From UBA8437 sp963580005 (GTDB lineage: Bacteria > Planctomycetota > Planctomycetia > Planctomycetales > Planctomycetaceae): a DNA stretch of 6,166 nucleotides. Positions 1-4,944 of the stretch are shown in pieces. The notes beneath the pieces were generated by a model that worked only from the letters and a program-made list of their open reading frames with translations, was not told the origin of the DNA and did no database searches. The position numbers and the translations under genes are program-made. Location: contig CAUZJR010000345.1 of the NCBI GenBank assembly GCA_963580005.1, positions 1 to 6,166 on the forward strand, written 5' to 3'. The stretch's first letter is position 1. The number at the start of each line of letters is the position of its first letter.

Positions 1-1
1 C

Positions 2-628
2 AACGACGGCAACGACGCGATTGTGGGTGGCAACGGCCACGACGACCTCTCGGGCAACTCGGGCTTCGACACTCTCACCGGCGGCTTCGGCCGCGATACG
101 CTCTCGGGTGGCGAACACGACGACGCTCTGACCGGCAGCCAGGACGACGATTGGCTGTTTGGCGACGAGGGCCAGGACAGCCTGTATGGCGGTACCGGCG
201 ACGACTACCTCAATGGTGGTCTCAACGACGATCGCCTCTACGGCAACTACGGAGACGACACCCTGGGCGGTGGCGACGGGGACGACCTGCTCGAGGCCTC
301 GCACGGTGACGACATCCTCAACGGCGGTGACGGCGACGATACGCTCAACGGGGGCGACGGCTTCGATGGACTCTCGGGCCACGACGGCAACGACGAGGTC
401 AACGGAGGCGGCCAGGACGACACAATCCTGGGCGGCAACGGCCACGACGCACTCTCCGGAGGCGGTGGCCGCGACATCGTGCTCGGAGGCGATGGCAACG
501 ACACCATCAATGGGCAGGGCGCCCAGGACACGTTGGCCGGCAACGAGGGAGCCGACGTGATCACTGGCCTGGCCAACGAGATCAACGAGACCTTCTCGTT
601 CTACGCGTCGTGGGTCGACTCGGTCTGA
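2..628 (+). CDS. RTX calcium-binding repeat protein, C-terminal part (5' end outside window)
   Basis: The reading frame is open from base 2 and ends at TGA 626-628, so only the C-terminal ~208 residues are visible; any start codon inside the window would be spurious. From base 26 to 565 the protein is 20 contiguous nonapeptides of the form G-G-x-G-x-D-x-L/I/V-x. Asp is present at position 6 in all 20, and a partial repeat (NDGNDAIV) precedes them. A degenerate unit (GLANEINET) and a short aromatic tail ending WVDSV follow. In the RTX family such repeats bind Ca2+ and fold into a parallel beta-roll after secretion, usually by a type I (ABC/MFP/OMF) exporter. No exporter gene is in the window. 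The missing N-terminal part would carry the activity (adhesin, protease, lipase, cadherin-like and so on), so the specific function cannot be told. The final 28 bp overlap the 3' end of the opposite-strand Nudix gene. RTX identity is very sure; substrate and role are unknown. Confidence 0.92.
   Translation, partial: NDGNDAIVGGNGHDDLSGNSGFDTLTGGFGRDTLSGGEHDDALTGSQDDDWLFGDEGQDSLYGGTGDDYLNGGLNDDRLYGNYGDDTLGGGDGDDLLEASHGDDILNGGDGDDTLNGGDGFDGLSGHDGNDEVNGGGQDDTILGGNGHDALSGGGGRDIVLGGDGNDTINGQGAQDTLAGNEGADVITGLANEINETFSFYASWVDSV
26..565 (+). repeat. Tandem 27-bp units encoding 20 RTX nonapeptides
   Basis: Twenty 27-base units lie end to end without any insertion or deletion. At DNA level they are diverged (recurrent GGC-AAC/GAC-GGC and GAC-GAC cores), but the protein pattern is kept in register throughout. 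Two nonapeptides make one beta-roll turn, so the visible array would give about ten turns. The periodicity also produces long open alternate frames on both strands, which are not genes. Confidence 0.9.
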
Positions 629-1053
629 TCTCCGGCCGCGAGTTGTTCGAGTGACAAGGCGGCCTCGACGAGCCGCTTGATCACCCTCCCGTTCGCCTCG
701 GGAAACCGCCCGGCCTCGAGTTCACCAAGGGGTGACCAGGCGAAGGGGTCCGCGGGCGAGGGCAGGTCTGCGTCGCGGGGCCGGCAGAGCCAGAAGTGCA
801 GTTCGACTCGACCGTGGTCGTAGTCGCAGGTGCACTCTTGGAGTTGCCTGAGCGAGTCGATGGGGATCCCGGTCTCTTCGAGGCATTCGCGGAGTGCGGC
901 CTCGCGAGGCGTCTCATCGGGCAGGCACTTGCCGCCGGGAAACTCGAGCATCCCACCCAGAGGTGTCTCGGGAGGCCGGATCCCGACCAGGCAATCGGTG
1001 CCGTCGTGCGAGAGCACCACGGCGATCCCGATTCTCTGGGCCGCGGTGGTCAT
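601..1053 (-). CDS. MutT-like Nudix hydrolase (probable 8-oxo-(d)GTP diphosphatase)
   Basis: This 150-residue protein has the size of a single-domain MutT. The Nudix box is complete at residues 41-63: G41, E47, R55-E56, E59-E60, G62 and I63, fitting Gx5Ex7REUxEExGU (the residue after RE is Cys, not the usual aliphatic one). The Glu side chains would bind Mg2+ for hydrolysis of a nucleoside triphosphate to the monophosphate and pyrophosphate. The preceding LEFPGGK (residues 35-41) and the later FPEANGRVI (117-125) resemble E. coli MutT, where the Asn of FPPAN contacts 8-oxoguanine. I therefore favour nucleotide-pool sanitising over other Nudix substrates, by inference. The protein is cytosolic, with no signal peptide. 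The ATG overlaps the fabI stop as ATGA and has no Shine-Dalgarno of its own, implying translational coupling to fabI. The 3' end overlaps the RTX gene by 28 bp. The family is very sure; the substrate is moderately sure. Confidence 0.92.
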   Translation of the reverse strand: MTTAAQRIGIAVVLSHDGTDCLVGIRPPETPLGGMLEFPGGKCLPDETPREAALRECLEETGIPIDSLRQLQECTCDYDHGRVELHFWLCRPRDADLPSPADPFAWSPLGELEAGRFPEANGRVIKRLVEAALSLEQLAAGDQTESTHDA

Positions 1054-1871
1054 GGGCTGGGGTCGTCTTTGCGGGCGTCCGTCGGCGGGGCACCCATGAT
1101 GTGGAAGCCCGAGTCAACGTGCAGGGTCTCGCCGGTGATCCCGCTGGCGAGGTCGCTGAGCAGGAACATGCCCGTCTTGCCCACCTCCTCGGCCTCGACA
1201 TTGCGTCGCAGCGGCGAGAGGGTCTGGTAGAGGTCGAGCATCAGGTCGAAGTCGCCGACGGCCGATGAGCTGAGAGTCTTGATTGGTCCGGCCGAAAGCG
1301 CGTTGACACGGATCCCCTCGGGTCCCAGTTCGCTGGCCAGGTATTCGGTGGCACTCTCGAGTGCCGACTTGCACAGTCCCATCACGTTGTAGCCGGGGAT
1401 CACCTTCTCGCCGCCCAGGTAGGTCAGTGTCAGGATACTGCCTCCTTCATTCAGCAGCGGCCGGGCCCGGCGGGCCAGAGTCATCAGGCTGTAGACGCTG
1501 ATTTCCATCGAGAGTTTGAACCCGTCGCGGCTGACGTCGACGACCTCGCCCTTGAGATCATCCATCGGGGCGTAGGCGATCGAGTGCAGCATGAAGTCGA
1601 TCTGGCCGTAGGTCTCCGCGGCGACGTCGAACACATGATCGAGTTGCTCATCGTTGTTCACGTCGCAGGCTTCGATCATCTCGGTGCCGAGCGGTTCGAC
1701 GAGCTTCCTGAGTCGTCGTTCCATACGCGGCCGTTCGGGGTCCTTGTCGGGGAGGTGAGTAAACCCGATCTCGGCTCCTTGTTCGTGCAGCTGCTGCGTG
1801 ATGGCCCATGCGATCGAGTGGTCATTGGCGATGCCGAAGACCAGTCCCTTCTTACCGTCAAACAGGCCCAT
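1050..1871 (-). CDS. fabI: Enoyl-[acyl-carrier-protein] reductase (NADH), FabI
   Basis: This 273-residue short-chain dehydrogenase catalyses the last reduction of each fatty-acid elongation cycle (trans-2-enoyl-ACP to acyl-ACP) in the cytosol. FabI-specific features are all present: the nucleotide-binding GIANDHSIAW (13-22), the acidic CDV (69-71), HSIAYAP (96-102), catalytic Tyr151 (TYLGGEK) and the Tyr161-x6-Lys168 pair in YNVMGLCK, then SAGPIKTL (193-200) and DSGFHIMG near the end. The Tyr-x6-Lys spacing separates FabI from ordinary SDRs such as FabG. The residue equivalent to E. coli Gly93 is Ala99, as in several Gram-positive FabIs, so triclosan sensitivity cannot be excluded. A short polar tail (about 13 residues, ending DDPSP) extends past the usual end. 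The ATG is supported by AAGGAG 8 nt upstream. The stop overlaps the Nudix ATG (ATGA), and the esterase gene lies 98 bp upstream on the same strand. Confidence 0.97.
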   Translation of the reverse strand: MGLFDGKKGLVFGIANDHSIAWAITQQLHEQGAEIGFTHLPDKDPERPRMERRLRKLVEPLGTEMIEACDVNNDEQLDHVFDVAAETYGQIDFMLHSIAYAPMDDLKGEVVDVSRDGFKLSMEISVYSLMTLARRARPLLNEGGSILTLTYLGGEKVIPGYNVMGLCKSALESATEYLASELGPEGIRVNALSAGPIKTLSSSAVGDFDLMLDLYQTLSPLRRNVEAEEVGKTGMFLLSDLASGITGETLHVDSGFHIMGAPPTDARKDDPSP

Positions 1872-1879
1872 GCGGGTGG

Positions 1880-1885
1880 CTCCTT
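1880..1885 (-). promoter_or_regulatory. Ribosome binding site of fabI
   Basis: AAGGAG on the minus strand, 8 nt before the ATG at 1871. It is a strong Shine-Dalgarno match and fixes the fabI start. Confidence 0.75.
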
Positions 1886-1944
1886 GGGAGACTCATCAGA
1901 GGATTCTGGCTGGTGCCCGCCGGTGTCTCGGTCGGGATGCGGCG

Positions 1945-1973
1945 AGAATAGCGACTGTCACGGGGGGCATCAA
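1945..1973 (-). promoter_or_regulatory. Candidate sigma70-like promoter for fabI-Nudix
   Basis: On the minus strand TTGATG (1973-1968; 4 of 6 to TTGACA) is followed after exactly 17 bp by TATTCT (1950-1945; 4 of 6 to TATAAT). It would start transcription near 1938 and leave a ~67-nt leader before fabI. The -35 box overlaps the esterase stop codon. The match is by eye and moderate. The three minus-strand genes could instead be one operon. Confidence 0.3.
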
Positions 1974-3535
1974 CGGCCACTGTCGGGTCGGCGGTAGTCG
2001 GGGTGAGCGGCGAGGAAGGCCGAGGTCATTTCCTTGCGGATCCGCCGCCTGAGACCGCCGCGAAGCAGGTTGGAGTGGTCGCGACCCTCGTGGATTTCCA
2101 CAACGGCATCGCTGCCCAGATCGGACAGGGCCTGCTTGAGCCGGATGGTGGCCCCTTCGAGGTAGAACGTGTCGATGTCTCCCATGAAGACGTGCAGCTT
2201 GCCCTTGAGTCGGGGCCCCAGCGTCTTCCAGTTCCGCTCGAGCACCAGCCGGATGTCATACGGTTCCCAGGTCCTGGCCGTTTCGAGATCGACTTGGCCG
2301 GTCTTGCGATCCCACAGCAGCCGCGGCTTGCCGTTCTTGAGCCGCGGGCTGAAGACCGCTTCGAAGCTGTTCAGTTGGCCGCCATGCCCGAGCACCCACT
2401 CCATGTCGGCGAAGCCCTTGTACCACAGCACGACCCGACCATCGACTCGTGCCAGGGGTCTCCGTTTGCCCTGGGGGTCGACGTACATGTTTTCGCCGCT
2501 GCGGTAGAGGTTGATCCGCTGGAAGTCTCGGAAGTCGACCGGATCGGGCGAGGTGCTCCAGGTGCCGCCGAAGACCTCGGGATAGGTCACCTGCAGCCAC
2601 AGGCTGCTCCAACCTCCGGAGGAGTGACCTGTGAGGAAGCGGGCAGACGCGCTGGGGACGGTACGGAATCGCTTGTCGAGCTCCGCGATCAGCTCGGTGG
2701 TCAGAGCCTTGCCGACCGGCCCGTTGTTGGCCGAGTCGGCAAACACGTGATGTCCCAGCGGACAACTCGGATCAAGCGCCACGCGCAGGAACTCGACTCC
2801 CCCCTCGTTCTTTTCTGCCACCGGTCGCGTCAGGCTGGCACCAAGGTGGGTGCCTCCGAACCCTGGAATCGAGAAGATCACCGGGTAGCGTCGTTTCGGC
2901 TGGAGGTGGTAGCTGGCCGGCAGGATGACGGCGGCCCGAGTTGAGACGGGTCGCTTGTGGAACTCGGTGAGCAGTTTCGAGGGCACTTCCAGCAGCTTGC
3001 TCCACTTGGTCTCTGTGAACCGATTGGGCGAGACTTTCTGGCCGACGCGGAAGGCGACCAGGTCTTGCGCGTCATCATTTCCGAGAGTGATGACCTGGCT
3101 GAAACCGTTTCCTGCCCCGACGCCGATTTCTCGGTCGAGAGGATTGAAGCGAGCCACGGCCTGGGCCTTGTGACCTGCCAGCTGCATCTGGGCCAGGGGT
3201 ACGGGGTAGGCGAGGATGGGTCCGGCCGTGAGCCCCTCGGAGCCCGTCAGGCTCGCCGACGACTTGGCGGAGAATTCGAGTCGGACACCGGGTTTCCAGT
3301 TCTGGACATCGCGGGCGACGAACTGCTCGGGGTTGAACCACCCCGGTCCGCGGCGTGGCGGGTTGTTCTTGCGGCTGAAGAGCACGTAGACCCGACCGGT
3401 GAACGGTTTCGAGTGCACGCTCTTGGTGAACTCGACTTGAAAGGTCCTGATATCGGCTTGCAGCGGCTTGACGTCCTGGGACGCGGCGAGAGCGAGCAGG
3501 ACGACCAGGCAGTGGTGCAATGTCCGGAGGGGCAT
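1970..3535 (-). CDS. Secreted alpha/beta-hydrolase of the putative esterase family
   Basis: This 521-residue protein starts with a signal peptide: a basic start (MPLRTLHH), a hydrophobic core CLVVLLALAA (9-18) and a likely cut after Ala17 or Ala18. Residues ~28-200 form a beta-rich N-terminal domain with no motif I can name (FTGRVYVLFSR at 45-55, WFNPEQFVARDVQNWKPG at 66-83). Residues ~200-515 are an esterase-D/enterochelin-esterase-like hydrolase. AAVILPASYH and RYPVIFSIPGFGG lead into the fold, and the nucleophile elbow is G-H-S305-S-G-G. The likely acid is Asp453 or Asp455 in GDIDTFY, and the likely base is His487 in GRDHSN. Known members cleave ester bonds of carbohydrate or siderophore substrates; the substrate here cannot be told, and it should act outside the cytoplasm. 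The chosen ATG directly precedes the signal peptide, but no good Shine-Dalgarno is visible. It is transcribed divergently from the citrate-synthase-like gene and lies 98 bp upstream of fabI. Confidence 0.9.
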   Translation of the reverse strand: MPLRTLHHCLVVLLALAASQDVKPLQADIRTFQVEFTKSVHSKPFTGRVYVLFSRKNNPPRRGPGWFNPEQFVARDVQNWKPGVRLEFSAKSSASLTGSEGLTAGPILAYPVPLAQMQLAGHKAQAVARFNPLDREIGVGAGNGFSQVITLGNDDAQDLVAFRVGQKVSPNRFTETKWSKLLEVPSKLLTEFHKRPVSTRAAVILPASYHLQPKRRYPVIFSIPGFGGTHLGASLTRPVAEKNEGGVEFLRVALDPSCPLGHHVFADSANNGPVGKALTTELIAELDKRFRTVPSASARFLTGHSSGGWSSLWLQVTYPEVFGGTWSTSPDPVDFRDFQRINLYRSGENMYVDPQGKRRPLARVDGRVVLWYKGFADMEWVLGHGGQLNSFEAVFSPRLKNGKPRLLWDRKTGQVDLETARTWEPYDIRLVLERNWKTLGPRLKGKLHVFMGDIDTFYLEGATIRLKQALSDLGSDAVVEIHEGRDHSNLLRGGLRRRIRKEMTSAFLAAHPDYRRPDSGR

Positions 3536-3612
3536 GTGCAGTCTCGGGAAACGGGTTGAGGCTCGGGGGGTCCATGGTAGCGACCCAGTTCTGATTTTTC
3601 GTGTGATGGCGC

Positions 3613-3640
3613 TTCATAGTCGGAGGGTTGACGATACAAT
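3613..3640 (+). promoter_or_regulatory. Candidate promoter of the citrate-synthase-like gene
   Basis: TACAAT at 3635-3640 (5 of 6 to TATAAT) lies 16 bp after TTCATA at 3613-3618 (4 of 6 to TTGACA). It predicts a start near 3647 and a ~47-nt leader to GTG 3694. This supports that start over TTG 3628, which would lie upstream of the transcript. Confidence 0.4.
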
Positions 3641-3679
3641 GCCGCCCGGTGGGGCCAGGGAATGGCCCCCGCGACTGCC

Positions 3680-3688
3680 GGAGGGAGG
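3680..3688 (+). promoter_or_regulatory. Ribosome binding site deciding the GTG start at 3694
   Basis: GGAGGGAGG is followed by a 5-nt spacer and GTG at 3694-3696. It is the strongest Shine-Dalgarno in the divergent region and is in the right place for the start chosen for the next gene. Confidence 0.65.
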
Positions 3689-3693
3689 ACGCC

Positions 3694-4851
3694 GTGACGG
3701 AACATGGCGAGGGGCGGGATGCAGCGGGTAGTTTCCGCGAGACGGTGACCGACACGTCGATTTCGGACTGGGGCACTCAGTCGGTGGCCTACCGGGGCTA
3801 CGACGTGCTGGACCTGGTCCGGGAATCGACGTTCACCGAAGTCGCGTACCTGCTGTTGTACGGTGACCTGCCCGAGGACCTGTACCTGGCTGATTTCCGG
3901 GCGATGCTGGCCGAGTCGTCGGATGGCGAGAGCTGGAGCGACGAGTCGGCCTGGATGAGCGACCTGCTGGATCGTCTTCCGTTGCATGTGCCCTTGACCG
4001 AGATCCTGCGGACGGCGATCAGCGTGGTGGCTCATTTCGATCCTCAGCCTGCCGATCGTTCTCTTGAGGCCGATCGGTCGCGTGCGATTCGGCTGCTGGG
4101 TCGTGTGCCGATGCTGGTATCGGCCCGGCTGGCGATGATCCGGGGAGAGGAGCCGATGGCGGCGGATCCGGAGTGGAGTTTTCCGGCTCAGCTGGCGGCC
4201 CTGTTGACCGGCCGCGTCGCCTCGCCGTTGTTCGAACGGGCGTTGGAGGTGTTGCTGATCAGCGTGGTCGACGTGGGCTTCAGTCCGGCGGTGCAGGCCG
4301 CTCGGCTGGCCGCGGCGGCTGGAGCGGATGTGCATGGAGCGGTGCTGGCGGCTGCGGCGGTCGAGTCGACAGCCGAGCGAGCGGGGCTGGCCGAACGGTT
4401 GGTGTTGCTGTGGGACGAGCGGCCCTGGGGTGAGGACCCCGACGGCTGGGTGCTCGAACGGCTCGATGCCGGCCAGGGCGTCCCGGGGAGCATATTTGGT
4501 GGCCAGGCGGCCGTGGATCCGCGTCGCGAGGCGTCGGTGGCATGGGCCGAGCACCTGTCTTCGGAGAGCGGCTCGGAGTCGACTCGGAGCAGGGACCGTG
4601 CGGCCGCGGACCTCGAAGCGGCCGTCGTCGCCTGCGGTGGCGTTCCAGGTTGGGACTGGTCGACAATCCGTCTGCTGTCCGCCGGCGGGGTCGAACCGTC
4701 GCTGCACCTGCCGCTGGTCGCGGTGGCCCGGTTGCTGGGCTGGTCGGCTCATGTGCTGGAACAATCCGGCCACCCCGCCGCCAGCGTCTCCCGCCCCCAT
4801 TACATCGGCCCGAAACCTCGAGAAATCCCCGCGAGGCCGGTTTGGGAGTGA
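3694..4851 (+). CDS. Citrate-synthase-family protein lacking active-site histidines (probable pseudoenzyme)
   Basis: With the GTG start this is a 385-residue protein, the usual length for short bacterial citrate synthases. Family hallmarks are visible: TSISD plus VAYRGYDVLDLVRESTFTEVAYLLLYG-type opening (from residue 21), LPLHVPLTEILRTAIS (95-110), RAIRLLGRVPMLVSA (130-144), VDPRREA (274-280), a C-terminal LPLVAVARLLGWSAHVLEQ block (339-357) and RPHYIGP (367-373). Catalytic motifs are not kept. The HADHxxNAST region reads SVVDVGFSPAV (190-200), GPLHGGAN reads about AAVESTAE (221-228), and GFGHRVYK reads about GSIFGGQA (265-272). Only the Asp of the NVDFYS motif seems kept (Asp321 in GWDWST). 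Condensation of acetyl-CoA with oxaloacetate is therefore unlikely; a binding, regulatory or altered role is inferred. No other frame supplies the missing motifs. A TTG 22 codons upstream is open but poorly placed. Family assignment is sure; function is unknown. Confidence 0.85.
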   Translation: MTEHGEGRDAAGSFRETVTDTSISDWGTQSVAYRGYDVLDLVRESTFTEVAYLLLYGDLPEDLYLADFRAMLAESSDGESWSDESAWMSDLLDRLPLHVPLTEILRTAISVVAHFDPQPADRSLEADRSRAIRLLGRVPMLVSARLAMIRGEEPMAADPEWSFPAQLAALLTGRVASPLFERALEVLLISVVDVGFSPAVQAARLAAAAGADVHGAVLAAAAVESTAERAGLAERLVLLWDERPWGEDPDGWVLERLDAGQGVPGSIFGGQAAVDPRREASVAWAEHLSSESGSESTRSRDRAAADLEAAVVACGGVPGWDWSTIRLLSAGGVEPSLHLPLVAVARLLGWSAHVLEQSGHPAASVSRPHYIGPKPREIPARPVWE

Positions 4852-4867
4852 GGCCGGGTGGGGCGGG

Positions 4868-4896
4868 TTGAAAAAGCTTTGTGCTCGAGGTTCAAT
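4868..4896 (+). promoter_or_regulatory. Candidate sigma70-like promoter of the propeller gene
   Basis: TTGAAA at 4868-4873 (5 of 6 to TTGACA), a 17-bp spacer, then TTCAAT at 4891-4896 (4 of 6 to TATAAT). Transcription would start near 4903, about 40 nt before the ATG. This is the best-spaced promoter match in the window, though only by eye. Confidence 0.4.
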
Positions 4897-4920
4897 CGAG
4901 CCGACGTGGCGACGCTCGAT
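4883..4920 (+). promoter_or_regulatory. Palindromic GCTCGA/TCGAGC elements at the propeller promoter
   Basis: GCTCGA (4883-4888) and TCGAGC (4896-4901) form a perfect 6-bp inverted repeat around a 7-nt centre that includes the candidate -10 box. A further inverted copy, GCTCGAT (4914-4920), pairs with ATCGAGC (4895-4901) over a 12-nt loop. It may be a repressor operator or a pair of competing hairpins; there is no U-tract, so a terminator is unlikely. Confidence 0.3.
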
Positions 4921-4931
4921 CGGTCTGACAC

Positions 4932-4938
4932 GGAGAGG
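4932..4938 (+). promoter_or_regulatory. Ribosome binding site of the propeller gene
   Basis: GGAGAGG with a 6-nt spacer to ATG 4945-4947. It confirms the start, which is immediately followed by a signal peptide. Confidence 0.7.
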
Positions 4939-4944
4939 ATAAAC

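Larger units (their letters stand above)
3536..3693. promoter_or_regulatory. Divergent intergenic control region
   Basis: These 158 bp separate the starts of the esterase (leftward) and the citrate-synthase-like gene (rightward). The rightward side holds a fair promoter at 3613-3640 and a strong Shine-Dalgarno at 3680-3688. For the leftward side I see only a weak TATGAA-like -10 (around 3614-3619, minus strand) without a good -35. No hairpin terminator is evident. Confidence 0.5.

Noticed and set aside
26..565. Possible CRISPR-like or satellite array because of the regular period
   Set aside because: The units are coding, diverged at DNA level, have no spacers and preserve a nonapeptide pattern.
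159..585. Alternate-frame and antisense open frames within the RTX repeat array
   Set aside because: They are low-complexity Thr/Ala- or Pro/Ser-rich by-products of the 27-bp periodicity.
2003..2944. 313-codon open frame on the + strand opposite the esterase gene
   Set aside because: It is antisense to a gene with a full catalytic triad and signal peptide, and shows no recognisable motif of its own.
3628..3633. TTGACG as a -35 box
   Set aside because: The bases 16-18 bp downstream (about 3650-3657) are GC-only and give no -10; the nearby TACAAT is too close and fits an upstream -35 better.
4852..4901. Intrinsic terminator after the citrate-synthase-like gene
   Set aside because: The hairpin at 4883-4901 is short and is not followed by a run of T.
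4173..4942. Frameshift as the reason for missing citrate synthase motifs (open frames in the other + phases at 4173-4433 and 4328-4942)
   Set aside because: Neither alternate frame encodes LHGGAN- or GFGHRVY-like residues, and the main frame keeps family similarity on both sides.
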